This document shows positions 46,240-58,129 of a stretch of DNA of 64,000 nt, in pieces. A program made the translations under genes and the position numbers. The DNA lies in assembly GCA_030272155.1 (NCBI GenBank), contig CP126192.1:7846501-7910500 (forward strand), given 5' to 3'. Source of the stretch: Tetradesmus obliquus. Its lineage: Eukaryota; Chlorophyta; Chlorophyceae; Sphaeropleales; Scenedesmaceae. The notes under the pieces were generated by a model, which worked only from the letters and a program-made list of their open reading frames with translations, was not told where the DNA came from and searched no databases. Every line of letters starts with the position of its first letter. Position 1 is the first letter of the stretch.

Positions 46240-49200
46240 AGCAGCAACCACACCAGCTGTCGAAAACCATGGCAGAATGACGACTGACTTTGATGAAGCA
46301 TGTGGCACTGCAGAGCAAACAGCATAGCAGCAGTAGCAGCTTGTTACAGCCAAATGAGTTCTCCTTATGGTTGGCCTGTCAAGCAGCACAAATAGCTCCG
46401 TCCCTGGCGCTACCCCCTACATGGCATTGCATAACCATAAGTGGTATTTGCTGCCTGTGCCGTGTGTTTCCTGCAAGCAGCTGGGCGTTCTCCCGCAGCA
46501 AGGTGCGCGAGCTGTGTGAGAAGCGGGAGCTGTTCACGCCAGAGGACATCGACTTCCAGCAGAAGATTGGTGAGCAGCAGCAGCAGCAGATGATGATCTA
46601 TGTTAATTCTGCACAGCGCAGGCAGCTGCGGCAGCGACAACAGCATGCACTGTGCAGGCAGCCGCAGCCGCAACAGCAGCAACTGCCACAGCAAGTTACC
46701 AGGCAGTACAGCAGCCGCAGCTGAAGTGTGTTGGCAGTGGGTATGCCACTGTATGCGCATGCGTATACCTAAAGCAGCTGCCTGCAGCTGGCTGGCAGGC
46801 CGGCTGCCAGAGTGCTTGCGTGACTCTCAGCATACCACACTGTGTGACCTGCCCCAAAACACAACAAGCCATGTGAGCAGTATCTCTGCCCTGCCAGCAT
46901 AACATCGCTGCCAGGTCACCATCAGTCCTCTGTATTCAATCAGGCAGGTACAATCTTGGACAAGGCGCCGACTCTTTGCGCTGCTGCTGCCCTGCTGCTG
47001 CTGCTGCTGCCCGCAGCCTACAGGACCGGCCTGGGCGATGAGACGGCAGTCTGCCCTGCCATCCAAAGTGGCGATCCGAAGCAGCTGGGCATCGAGGCAG
47101 CACGGTTTGAATTTGGCGCCACATGCTTCACCACGATTGCCGATCTGCTGCAGAAGACGGGCGTGTCACCGCAGCAGGTGGATTATGTCATCACCAACAG
47201 CAGCCTGTTCAACCCAACCCCAAGCTTGAGCGCTGCGATTATGAACCACTTCAAGATGAGCAGCAGGACGCTGGGGTACTCCTTGGGAGGCATGGGCTGC
47301 TCAGGTGGGTGGAGGGTCTATGTGAGCACTTTTTTGCTGATGTCGCTGTGTGCAGCTGTGAGCGAGGCATCGGCTGGGCTGGTGTCTGGGTCACTCTTCT
47401 GTTTCTGTTTGGGCTGCTCTCTGGGAGGCATGGGCTGCTCAGGTGAGCAGGCATGGGCTGGGTTACTCTCGCTAAGTTCCTTGTATGATCACTCTCTGGT
47501 TTGCTCTGTGTGCTACTCTTCAAGTTGCTGTGTGTGTTACTCCTTGGGAGGCTTGGGCTGCTCAGGTGGGTCACTGCCATCTCTGTTTGCAGCAGTTTGC
47601 AGGTATCGGCTGGGATGCTGTCTGCGCCACTCGTCAAGTGGCTGTGCTGGGTTGCTCGCTGGGAGGCATGGGCTGCTCAGGTGGGTGCGATTTTGATTTC
47701 CATTTGCAGTTCAACAACTGCAGGATTGTGCCGGAGCGCTGCACCATCCAGCATGCTCCTCGTTGACGTCTGCCAGCTGCATGCAGCATACGCCAAGATG
47801 ATTGCAACACAGTTTTCTGACATGTATACATATTTGCTGCGTGCTGCTGCAGCGGGCGTGATTGCGCTGGACCTTGCAAGGGAGCTGTTGGAGCTGCACC
47901 CCAACAAGATCGCGCTGGTGGTCAGCCACGAGAACATGTGAGCAATTCAAGCAGCGTGCAGCAACAGCAGCAGCAGTGACAACAGCGACAGCAGTGGCAG
48001 CAGCACCAGTTCAGGTGCTGGTGGTCAGCCACGAAAACATGTGAGCGTCTTACAAGCAGTGTGCAGTAACAGCAGCAGCAGCGACAACAGCGACAGCAGT
48101 GGCACCAGCAGCAGCAGCAGCAGCGCAGTGCACCCAACAAGATCGCGCTGGTGGTCAGCCACGGAAACATGTGAGCATTGTCAAGCAGTGTGCAGCAGCA
48201 GCAGCAGCAGCAGTGACAACAGCGACAACAGTGGCACCAGCAGCAGCAGCGCAGTGCACCCCAACAAGATCGCGCTGGTGGTCAGCCACGAGAACATGTG
48301 AGCATTGTCAAGCAGTGTGCAGCAGCAGCAACAGCAGCAGCAGTGACAACAGCGGCAACAGCGCCAACAGTGGCAGCAGTAGCAGCGCAGTGCACCCCAA
48401 CAAGATTGCGCTGGTGGTCAGCCACGAAAAGATGGGAGTTGCAGCAGCAGATGCGGTGGGGACAGCAGCACTAGCAGATGCACAGTTTCTGGCAGCCGAC
48501 AGCCAGACTGCACGTAAGGATCAATGTGCAAAACGGCAGCAGCAGCAGCAGCAGGCTCGTTGTGTAGCGCTGAAGTTCAGTTGTGCCAGTCATGCAGCAA
48601 CCGCGGCAAGCGCAGTACAGCAGTGGCAGTTTGGTGCAGCAGCGGCGGCCCACAGGAAGAGTGATGTGCAGCAGCAGCAGCGATCCCCAACTGTCCGTCA
48701 CCACAAAACTTTTGAACCACCTCCTCCCGCCTGTTCTGCCCCCGCAGCACTGATAACTACTACTGTGGCAACGACCGCTCCATGCTCATCCCCAAGTGCC
48801 TCTCCAAGAAACACATTTGAAACCTATTTCTTCACCACCTCCCCCCCCCCCCTGTTCTGCTGCTTTTTGTGCGCAGCACCAACAACTACTACTGCGGCAA
48901 TGACCGCTCCATGCTCATCCCCAAGTGCCTCTCCAACAAACACATTTGAAACCTATTTCTGAACCACCTCCTCCCCCCTGCTCTGCTGCTTTCTGTGCGC
49001 AGCACCAACAACTACTACTGCGGCAATGACAGGTCGATGCTCATCCCCAACTGCCTCTTCCGCAGCAACGGCTCCGCGGTGCTGCTCAGCAACAAGGCAG
49101 GGCACGCGCGGCGCGCCAAGTACAGCATCAAGCACGTGGTGCGCACCAACTTGGCGGCAAACGACGTGGCCTACAACTGCGTTATGCAGGTGAGGTTCAC

Positions 49201-50002
49201 GTCGTTTTGGATGAATTTGGGGTGTTGCGGATGCTGGCAGTGGTGGGCGGGGGCCTGCAGCGTGACGGCAGCAGCAACTGTCTGCAGAGGATGCCACATA
49301 CATTTATCTGCTTTGGGCGACGCACGCATTACTACAGCACTGTCTTCACAATGTGTTACTAACACACATCACCCCATTTGTAACGTGTTATGTAACATAC
49401 GGAGGATGCGGAGGGCACGCTGGGCGTGCGGCTCAACAAGACCTCATCAAGGTTGGAGCAGATGCGTGGCAGGCCAACACTTGTCGCTTCCATGTTACTG
49501 ACACACATCAATCCATTTGTAACGTGTTATGTAACAGACCGAGGACGCGGAGGGCAAGCTGGGCGTGCGGCTCAACAAAGACCTGATCAAAGTTGGAGCA
49601 GATGCCCTCAAGCAAAACATGACGGCTCTGGGACCCCTGGTGCTTCCCTGGAGTGAGCAGCTCAAGTTTGCAGGAAACATGGCCTTGAGGAGTGCCGCGA
49701 AGCGCAGCAAGGCGCTTGCAGGAGCGCTGCCGGCGGGCTGGCTGCGGCCGTACATTCCGGACTTCACGCAGGCCTTTGACTTCTTCTGCATCCACACAGG
49801 TGAGGTGGCGGATATGCACAATATCTATTGGCGTGCCTGAGATCGAATTTGGGTATTCTGCAAGAGCAGATCGGCAGACAGACAGCGCGCTCCTGCCTCA
49901 CATCCTCTTGTTGTCTGCAGCCGTTGCGGCACGCGGTTGCGCCATGCAAACGGCGCCACTGACAAGGACCCTTGCAAGTGGCGCCGCTGCTCACACACGT
50001 TA

Positions 50003-50037
<35 letters not shown>

Positions 50038-52135
50038 CTGTCAACAGGTGGGCGCTGCATTATTGACGGTTTGGAGGCGCAGATGCAGCTAATAGGGTCA
50101 AACCAAGAAAAGCTGACTCAACCATGTGCTGCTGCTGCTGCTTCTGCTGCTGCTCCTTCTGCTGTGCCTTTGATGTCACAGGTGGTCGCGGCATCATTGA
50201 TGGTCTGGAGGCGCAGATGCAGCTCAGCCGGCAGCAGGTGGAGCCCAGCAGAGCCAGCCTGTACCGCTTCGGCAACACCAGCAGCACCAGGTGGGCGTCA
50301 CTTTTATGTTATTTCTGTGTTATTTTTGCTGTTGCAATTTTCTGGGTGTGGTGCTGAGCCGCAAGCAGGTGGAGCCCAGCCATGCCAGCCTACACCGCTT
50401 TGGCAACACCAGCAGCACCGGATTTTTGCTGCTGGGCTCCTGGGCGCTGCCTCTGCTGCCGCCGTTGCATTTGTTAGGAGCCCTGTCAGGTAACATTGGG
50501 TTGTGCTGCACCGCCTGCATGTCAACAACTTGTGTGCATGCTACGATCTTCAGCTGAACAGCAGCATCTGTGCAGCGCAAGCAACGCCATTGCTGATCCA
50601 GGTGTGTAGTGTAGCACACGGCTGGACTTACCCTGCCACCCTTACTGCTGCTGCTGCTGCTGCTGCTGCTTCTTCTCCTATCTTCACTCACCCTTCACCA
50701 CCCCGCAGCATCTGGTACGAGCTGGCGTACATTGAGAGCACCGCGGGGCTGTCCCTGCCACCACTCCTGCTGCTGTTCCTGTAATCATCACATCACCTGT
50801 CACAACACTTTCACAGCATCCGGTATGACCTGGCCTACCAGCTACATCGCCCTGGACTCACCCTGCTGCTGTGTGTGTCACATATCGCCTCGCAGCATCT
50901 GGTACGAGCTGGCGTACATTGAGAGCACCGCAGGCCTGTCCCGGGGCCAGCGCGTGTGGCAGCTGGCCTTTGGCAGCGGCTTCAAGTTCAACAGCGCGGT
51001 GCTGGTGGCCAACAGGCGCATCGCTGACCAGCACGCAGCATGGCAGGTGCGCAGTGGAACCTGTCTATTTTTGTCTTTATTGTTTTACTTCAAATATTAA
51101 GCAACGACTTTCTTTGTAGTCGGCATAATCTTGTGATGTGTAATTGCCTTTGGCAGCGGCTTCAAGTTCAACAGCAGCTTGCTGGTGGCCAACAGGCGCA
51201 TCGCAGACCAGCACGCAGCGTGGCAGGTGCGCATTTCGATCTATCTCCGTTTCTCTGTATTGTTTCTAAATCGAGCTCAAGCAAAAGACATCCATCTGGT
51301 TATCACATGTGTGCTTAAAGGTTGTTGCGGCTTGTTGAGGTACGTTCTTTCGGCAGATCAGCTTTAGGACAGGGTCTTGTGTAGGCAGGCAGCTGGCCTT
51401 TGGCAGCGGCTTCAAATTCAACAGCGCAGTGCTGGTAGCCAACAGGCGCATCGCTGACCAGCACGCAGCGTGGCAGGTGCGCAGCGGAACCTGTCTATCT
51501 TTGTCTTGATTGTTTTACTTCAAATATTAAGCAACAACTTCCTTTGTAGTCGGCATAATCTTGTGATGTGTAATTGCCTGTGGCAGCGGCTTCAAGTTCA
51601 ACAGCGCGGTGCTGGTTGCCAACAGGCGCATCGCAGACCAGCACGCAGCATGGCAGGTGCGCGTTTGATGTATCCGTATGACTTTTCTGTGTGGATCTAA
51701 GGTAGAATATGTGCAAAGGAATGCTGTAAGCTTGTGAAAACTTGTGGAGGTGGGTTCTGCCGGCCCATTTTCTGGGGCTGGGGCTTTGTGTAGGCAGGCA
51801 GCTGGCCTTTGGCAGCGGCTTCAAGTTCAACAGCGCGGTGCTGGTGGCCAACAGGCGCATCGCTGACCAGCACGCAGCATGGCAGGTGCGCAGCGAAACC
51901 TGTAACCAATCAATGAAGTTGGCGTACACAACTTGCCCTTTGATTTAAATTATTCATTTACAAGAGAGTGGTAACAAAAAATAACAGAGTGCCTCGTGGC
52001 TTCCGCAACCGATGCTGTCGCTGCCAACTTGTTACCACTGCTGCTCACAGTTGCTGCTGCTTTCTGCTGCGCTGCAGGGCTTTGAGTCTGTGGCCATATG
52101 GGCTGAGCTGGACGAGGCCCCACCACTGCAACCAT

Positions 52136-52166
<31 letters not shown>

Positions 52167-52292
52167 TTCTGACGGCTGATTTTGTTGTGATTTCCTGCTG
52201 TGCTGCAGGGCTTTGACTCCGTGGCCATGTGGGCTGAGCTGGACGAGCTCGACAAGGCCATCAGCCGCAGGGGCAGCACCGCAGCATCGTGA
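45680..52292 (+). CDS. KCS: Very-long-chain 3-ketoacyl-CoA synthase (FAE1/KCS family)
   Basis: Nine exons in phase give 526 residues: 45680-46005, 46481-46569, 47017-47304, 47853-47937, 49003-49189, 49538-49799, 50182-50290, 50896-51046, 52209-52292. An N-terminal membrane segment ([17 protein letters not shown]) is followed by [25 protein letters not shown], the active-site Cys in LGGMGCSG (~233), [13 protein letters not shown], His in [15 protein letters not shown] (~410) and Asn in [18 protein letters not shown] (~444). This Cys/His/Asn triad and spacing match plant FAE1-type condensing enzymes. They elongate acyl-CoA with malonyl-CoA in the ER, for very-long-chain fatty acids of waxes, sphingolipids or storage lipids. 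Introns are long and packed with exon-border copies; for exons 8 and 9 the exact copies used cannot be settled without transcripts. Confidence 0.95.
46200..46230. repeat. (ATC)n microsatellite in KCS intron 1
   Basis: About ten ATC triplets between two CAG-rich stretches, in intron 46006-46480. Confidence 0.95.
47400..47695 (+). repeat. KCS exon 3 end: three donor-side copies
   Basis: The active-site segment CTGGGAGGCATGGGCTGCTC plus AGGTGRG recurs at about 47413-47446, 47537-47573 and 47648-47688, after the real end at 47304. All three keep AG|GTGAG or AG|GTGGG. Inserting a copy would repeat the catalytic-Cys motif. Confidence 0.9.
47985..48435 (+). repeat. KCS exon 4 end: four donor-side copies
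   Basis: The exon 4 end (AAGATCGCGCTGGTGGTCAG then CCACGAGAACATGTGAGC) recurs near 48015-48045, 48138-48176, 48264-48303 and 48400-48436, separated by CAG/ACAG-rich spacers. The first three keep CAT|GTGAGC; the last has lost the donor (AAGATGGGAG). Confidence 0.92.
48745..48940 (+). repeat. KCS exon 5 start: two acceptor-side copies
   Basis: CGCAGCACCAACAACTACTA and ~50 following bases of exon 5 recur at about 48746-48808 and 48870-48935, ~125 bp apart. Both keep the CGCAG acceptor but read CCCCAAGTGCCTCTCC in place of the exon's CCCCAACTGCCTCTTC. Confidence 0.92.
49396..49455 (+). repeat. KCS exon 6 start: acceptor-side copy
   Basis: The ACGGAGGATGCGGAGGGCAC stretch and GGCGTGCGGCTCAACAAG repeat exon 6 from 49538; the upstream CCATTTGTAACGTGTTATGT is also shared. 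The copy's border is TAACAT instead of TAACAG, so the acceptor is lost. Confidence 0.88.
50040..50445 (+). repeat. KCS exon 7: acceptor-side and donor-side copies
   Basis: At about 50044-50092 the exon 7 start is copied after a CAACAG acceptor (GTGGGCGCTGCATTATTGAC), with an early in-frame TAG. At about 50355-50422 the exon 7 end is copied (AAGCAGGTGGAGCCCAGCCA to ACACCAGCAGCACCGG) without a GT donor. Confidence 0.85.
50700..50865 (+). repeat. KCS exon 8 start: two acceptor-side copies
   Basis: CGCAGCATCTGGTACGAGCT and ~40 following bases recur at 50704-50757; a weaker copy (ACAGCATCCGGTATGACCTG) lies at 50814-50845. The first is near-identical and keeps its acceptor. Confidence 0.9.
51100..51895 (+). 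repeat. KCS exon 8 end: four donor-side copies
   Basis: An ~88-bp segment (GGCCTTTGGCAGCGGCTTCA through GCATGGCAGGTGCGC) recurs at about 51146-51232, 51392-51482, 51576-51663 and 51801-51891. Identity is very high and each copy keeps CAG|GTGCGC. Two copies follow GTGTAGGCAGGCAG, so they have their own acceptor and could act as cassette exons; from CAG|CTGGCC to the donor the unit is a whole number of codons. Flanking intron blocks (CTTCAAATATTAAGCAACRA) are duplicated too. Confidence 0.95.
52068..52128 (+). repeat. KCS exon 9 start: acceptor-side copy
   Basis: CTGCAGGGCTTTGAGTCTGT and GGGCTGAGCTGGACGAG recur ~138 bp before exon 9 with a good acceptor. The copy then diverges (GCCCCACCACTG). 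Confidence 0.9.
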
Positions 52293-52303
52293 GCAGCACT
52301 GTT

Positions 52304-52583
52304 GCTGCAGCACTGCTGCCACTTTGTTGCTGCTGTCACGAGGTGTGGCCTGCAGCACTGCTGCCACTTTGTTGCTGCTGTCACGAGGTGTGGCCTGCAG
52401 CACTGCTGCCACTTTGTTGCTGCTGTCACGAGGTGTGGCCTGCAGCACTGCTGCCACTTTGTTGCTGCTGTCACGAGGTGTGGCCTGCAGCACTGCTGCC
52501 ACTTTGTTGCTGCTGTCACGAGGTGTGGCCTGCAGCACTGCTGCCACTTTGTTGCTGCTGTCACGAGGTGTGGCCTGCAGCAA
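52304..52583. repeat. 45-bp minisatellite, about 6 copies
   Basis: The unit CTGCAGCACTGCTGCCACTT, TGTTGCTGCTGTCACGAGG, TGTGGC repeats with a 45-bp period (for example 52351 and 52396) and nearly no variation. It starts just after the KCS stop codon at 52292, so it is probably 3' UTR. A multiple of three, it leaves long open frames on both strands that I do not regard as genes. Confidence 0.95.
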
Positions 52584-54957
52584 CAGCTGTGCTGCTGGGT
52601 TGTTAGTGTTGCTGCTGCTGGTGCACAGAGCAGGTTGTGCAACAGCTGCTGCTGCTGCTGCTGCTGCTATGGCTTATATGCTGGTGATCAAGCCGCATGT
52701 GCTGCAAAAGCAGCAGGGCATTGAATGTGGTGCAGTGTTGCAGGGCTGTTGTGCTTTGGGAGCGTGGCCTGGTGTGTTTTCAAGTGCTGTGTGTGCAGCT
52801 TTCTGGTCCAGCCTGAGGTAGACATGCAGCTGCTGCAGCTGCTGTGTGTGTGCTGCTGCATTCAGCCAGGACGCATTGCTGCTGCTGCTCCTGCTGCTGC
52901 CTGCCGCCTGTGCTGGACAGTCGGCCGAGTTGTTTGTGGGTTTCCACAGTCGAATCACAGCGCTGGCCTGTGATGCTCTTAAAGGGTGTGGCTAGGAGTG
53001 CCATTCTGCTGCAGTGCATATTTTTCTGCAGTTTAGCTCTGCTGCGGTGCGGTTCTGCTGCAGTGCGTATCAGCTGCAGACTCTGCGCAGTGAGTGCCTT
53101 GCGCACATGAATCTCTGTGGTCGCAACGCAAACATTCTGCACAGACAGTAGCAAGCCCTGCTTAGCTGGTGAGCTTGTTGTTGTGTTCTGCTGGTGTGTG
53201 CATGCCAGCCAGCACCGCATATGCTGTAGGCAGCTCCTGCGCAGCTGTGTATGTGCAGCGCTTGCAGCATGGCGAGGCTAGCTGGGTGGAGTTTTCAACC
53301 TCAGCCCGCTGCACGAGCTTATTTGCTGCACAAGCTTATCTTGATTATAAGGTTGGCTAAAGTTTGTTGCAGGCATGTGCACACGATCCGGTGTGAATTG
53401 TGAGTGTTGCCAAAGGTGTGCAGCGCAGTGCGGTGCCACGGGCTGCATAAGTAGGAGGCTGCGCGTTTGTTACCTGGCGATGTGTCACATGACAGTGTGA
53501 TATACCATCGTTACAAGCGACATGCAGAGCCGCCCGTGCCTGCTGCTGCTTGATGTGTGTGCGTGTTTTGTGGTGTTGTTTTCACCTTAGCCTTTATGTC
53601 TGCTGCAGCTAGCACATCAACTGCTAGATCCAGGAAGCACTGTATAGCAGTACTGTAGCAGTACTGTAGCACAGCAGGTTGTATGCAAGGGTTTGTGCTG
53701 GCAGGAAAGCGAAGCCTTTGGAACTACGTATTGCAATGCCCTTTACTTGGCGGTGCTCGACATTTGGGCTGTTAGTTTCGGTGGAGGTGGTTTCACGCAG
53801 GCGCTGCGTTGCAGCGCAGCCACAGCACCAGCACAGCAAGCTGCTGATACCACTCTGGTGCGCTGGCTGTGAGGTGTGGTGTGGTGTGACAAGTGGTGCT
53901 GATGGCAGCAGCAGTGTATGCTGCTCAGGTGGGGTGCAGACATGCCAGGTGCTGCATGGCAGCACAGCCACAGCACTAGCACAGCAAGGTGCTGTAATCA
54001 CCTTGATGCGCTGCACATCTCAGCGCACAGGAGCAGTCAGCGCACAGGAGCAGTGGAATATGCTGCTCAGGTGGGGTGCGGACATGCCAGGTGCTGCATC
54101 GCTGCATTGAAGCACCACCACAGCAAGCTGCTGATGTCACCTTGATGCGCTGGTATATGCCGCAGAGCAGCTTATGAGTTGCTTGCGGCCCATCTGTTGA
54201 AAGCACCGGCCTACTGCGGGTGGATAGGAGGCGCCCTGTACACATACACACAGACTTATAACAACATATGAGCTCTTGAGTAGCAGCTGCAGCCTCCTAT
54301 ACGTGTTTCAGCAGCAGCCACGCAGCTGTGCGAGGTGTGTGGGAAGGCCTGCCATTTGTATGCGCGTGTGTAAAGAAAGGAGTGCCATTTGTTGCAAGCG
54401 CTCGGCTGCTGCAAAGTGCCGTGGTGCCTTGACAATCGTGTGTGTGATGTGTCTGTATTGTCAGGCTGTGTGCGGTTGTGTTGCATACTATGCCAGTGCT
54501 GTGCTGGTTGCAGCAGCTGCTGTGGACTTCTATCCTACAGGTTGCTGTGTAGATCACATGCATGCATGTTTGCACAACTGTGAATGTGAGTGGGGCTGGC
54601 ACTGCGAAAGTGCAAAGAGGGTGTGAACCAATCAATGCAACCTCACTCTACTCCAGGGACCTCCACTATTGAGGGTGCTGCTGCTTGCGGCTCTGTTTCC
54701 TGCAAGTGTGTGCGTGTGTTAGATGCATGCAGCGCTGCGGGCATGCACATGATCCAGTGCGTGTGTTGATTCACAGACAGCACTGCACGCATACAGAGGG
54801 AAGCTGCGGTGACTAGCAGCAGCTGCTGTGAACTGCCAGAACTTAACGGCTGGTGCATAGAGCTGCGGATGTGATGGATCGCGCTGTGGAAGCGCAGGGT
54901 GTGGTGGTGTGCAGATGATCGACAATACCTACTCTACATTAGGCACCGTCACTACTC

Positions 54958-54990
<33 letters not shown>

Positions 54991-56527
54991 GCGGCTCTGT
55001 TTCCTGCAAGTGTGCATGCATGTGTGAGAGAGGATGCGGCGCTTCCTGCCTGCACATGAGCGAGTGTGTGTGTTGAACCAAACACAGCTCTGCAAGCATG
55101 TACTCATGTGTGTGCGTGTTTAGGGACTTCGCACATCTGCACATTTGCTTGGAGAGCTGTGTGTTGCTTGCTTGCGTGTGCTGGCATCTAGAAAGTAAGA
55201 TGCTGCTCAAAGCGCCTCAAAGCCTGCCGTATGCTTAGAATGCAATGCTACAAGTCAGCAGTGCGTGTGTGTGCACATGAGAGAGCCACTCGCCAGCTGT
55301 ATAGCCTAAGGTTGTTGAGCTGCAGTTGGAGGGTGTCTGCTGTGTTCAGGGCTTTTCATTTGTTAGATGGGGAGGGGTTGACATGTGCAAAGAGATCGGT
55401 TCGGGTGGGTGCTCTGGGTTTCTGCTGTGTTCAGGGATTGCTGCCTGTGCACGTTGCGAGCGTGCGCGGCAGGCTGCATATCGGCTGAGCAGACACGTTT
55501 GACTGCGGTGACAGCTGCTGACTTGGTTGTTGCCAAATGCTTTGATGTTGCTTGCATCGATGTGTTGTGTTTTGAACTAGTAGCCATGCATGGTACGCGC
55601 GCGAGCACAGCACACCTAGCAAGACATGTTGCTGCTGCTGGTCAGTGCGTGGGATGATGCTAGACCGCACAGCTGCAGCAATGCGGTGCCACACTTTCAG
55701 TGCTGCGCCGTTGCGACGCCCGCAGCACTGTGAAGTTGAATGCCTGAGTGGTGCTGCTCGGCTTTCGTGTGCTGTGGTTTGTGTTGTTGCTCGCGTCCCT
55801 TATTGAACTCACCATTGCTGCTGGCAGGCAACGCCACCACTGTAACTTCTCCCTAGCAATCACGCTGTGACCCACAGCTGTGGATTTTGACTGGTTGCAG
55901 TGCACAGCCAAACAGGTTACATGTCCTCCTCATATTCATCATAATCATCTTGACTAATCATGACGTTGCAGGCCATGATTAGTGCATGCGACCCAAACTG
56001 CAACATTTAGGCGGGAACACAGCACGAGTTTGCGCCAATCACAGGCTCAACCAACGGACCACTCTGCACGCATGCCAGCCTGCAGACGTGGCTGCCCCAA
56101 CACGTGGCACGTGGTGAAACACCTGCTGGTGGTTTTCCCAGGCGCTAGCCTACTGCAGCTCGACTGCCGCCTCCGGTGCCTCAAACACAAACAGGCACTT
56201 TGAGACACAGCACGAACAACCGACCAAGCATTGCTACTACCCAGCACCCCACAGACACCGGACAGACAGTCACTACAGCCCCAAACACCACCCCTGAACC
56301 CCAGTTACCACACGTTGAAGCACAGGCACAACAACTCCTGGGGATAAGCTCGGTTTGAGAGAGCCTGCGGGTATGTGCTGCCACAGCACAAGCGGGAAAC
56401 GCCGGTAGGAGCCAGTTCATGTCTGCAAGCAGCGATGCTGCCCCCATCATCAGCAGCAGCATTGCTGGCACGCCTCACAGCCAGCAACGCTGCTAATCTA
56501 ACCAGCGTGGAAAGCTGCACAGACGCC
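52584..56527. other. Gene-poor region with diverged tandem segments
   Basis: No gene can be supported in about 4 kb. Internal repeats are visible. Around 53808-54170 a unit of roughly 120-150 bp occurs three times (CAGGTGGGGTGCRGACATGC, CAGCACAGCAAGCTGCTG). A GCTTGCGGCTCTGTTTCCTG-containing unit occurs at about 54640-54780 and 54925-55075. TG/CA-rich stretches (GTGTGTGCG) are common. The open frames here resemble nothing I know. Confidence 0.5.
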
Positions 56528-56645
56528 AGCATGCTCACTCAGAACTTGATAACCACAAACTCATGCTAACACTAAATGCTGCCACCATCAGCAGTATTCA
56601 GTGTTAGCACGAGTTTGTGGTTATCATGTGCTGCTTGAGCATGCT
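56528..56645. repeat. Long inverted repeat, possible hairpin RNA
   Basis: Core arms of 26 nt, 56548-56573 and 56600-56625, are complementary with one mismatch (GATAACCACAAACTC core) around a 26-nt loop. An outer pair, AGCATGCTCA (56528-56537) with TGAGCATGCT (56636-56645), is perfect across a 10-nt internal bulge. Transcribed on either strand it would fold into a ~118-nt hairpin, a plausible small-RNA precursor or the remains of a foldback element. No target duplication was found. Confidence 0.8.
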
Positions 56646-56944
56646 GGCAATTAATCCTGCTGTGCATGCTGCTGATCCACCAACCTGACATGATGCAAGG
56701 ATGGCCAGGCAACCCAAATGCATATGCATCAGCATGTACATAGCATACTGGAGCTGGGTAGCTCACAGCAGCAGGCAGTAGAACACCACTGGGCGCATGA
56801 TGCGCAGTAGTGATGAAGCTGAGCTGCAACGAGTCGTAGCATAGAGTGCAGCGTTTGCAGGAAAATGATACGCAGCGTGCCGCAGCTAGGTAGCTCACAG
56901 CAGACAGTAGCGCCACCAATGCAAGTATGCAGGCAGTTTAAGGT

Positions 56945-57165
56945 CGATCCAGATCATGGTTTATCCAGATCATGGTCCAGATCATGGTCTATTCAGATCA
57001 TGGTCCATCCAGATCATGGTCCATTCAGATCATGGTCTATCCAGATCATGGTCCATCCAGATCATGGTCCATTCAGATCATGGTCCAGATCATGGTCCAT
57101 CCAAATCATGGTCCATCCAGATCATGGTCCATCCAGATCATGGTCCATCCAGATCATGCTCACTG
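56945..57165. repeat. 16-bp minisatellite
   Basis: About 13 units of CATCCAGATCATGGTC and close variants (ATTCAGATCATGGTCC, some shortened to CAGATCATGGTC). Because 16 is not a multiple of three and the unit has no stop, all three plus-strand frames stay open (HPDHGPSRSWSIQIM-like); this is not evidence for a gene. Confidence 0.95.
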
Positions 57166-58129
57166 CTGCCGGCATTGGCAAGTATGGCTGCAGCTGCAGC
57201 TCATTGCACAGAGTGCAAACAACTGGCAGGCACAAGGATTTAAGTGCAAACATTATATTGCCTATATTTATATACTTTTACGAAAAAGTCGCCGAGAGTT
57301 GACTAGGCGCACCGGTTGTCTCACACATTTCTCTGGCGAACATCATATTCAAGGCAACAGTACGATCACAGCAAGCTGTGAATGCATCAAACAGTGTGCA
57401 ACAGAAAATCTGACAGTGCCGGTGCATGTCAGCCCAATCCATTTTGCCACAGTTGGGTGACATGTGGGTTTCCTGTGGTCTAGGCAGCTGCATCACAGCC
57501 AACTTCATGCACAAGGCAATCACATATGGCTGCGTGCACTGTGCTGGCATCTAGCCTGCACGCTAGCCCTAAGCACCAGAAATAGACAGCACATGCTATC
57601 TCTGCATGCTGCAAGCATCCTCAGACAGTGCGCAGACCCACACGCAACTACCTCTCTCAGTTTAACTACCACACCCATCACAACCACAGGTGAAAGTGTG
57701 ATAATCGCAGCTGATGCAGTACATCAACAGTGCGCAGAACAGCAGCAAAAGGCACGTCATGTTGGGAGCACAACAGACAAGGAAACTCAGAAGTTGGTGA
57801 GCGCACAATGCTACACAGCTGTCAGTGCCAAGTACAAAGTGACGCCACATGCCAGCGGCACTTGAGATCACAGTTTGTGGCAAAACAAATGCAGCCAAAG
57901 CGCAACCCGCAGAATCCGGTTGGCAGGCCCAAGGCCTGACTGCCACAGACCAAATGCAACTCCAAGCAAAAGACTAACACCACGCTTCACCTGATGCAGG
58001 TGTATGGCGGTGTACAGTGATGCCGCAGTCGTCATATTAGGTTGTAACTAACCAACTAACCAAGCAATCGACATAACGAACCAATCTGCAGACACAACAG
58101 CCTCAGAGCCACCACACCCATCAGATGAC

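Noticed and set aside
52304-52583. CRISPR-like direct repeat array
   Set aside because: The units are head-to-tail with no unique spacers, and the DNA is nuclear eukaryotic.
52032-52642. Repeated open frames across the 45-bp array on both strands
   Set aside because: A 45-bp period preserves any frame; the array lies past the KCS stop codon.
56865-57460. Three overlapping plus-strand frames with HPDHGPSRSW-type repeats
   Set aside because: All three frames stay open only because the 16-bp unit has no stop. No start context or flanking coding signal.
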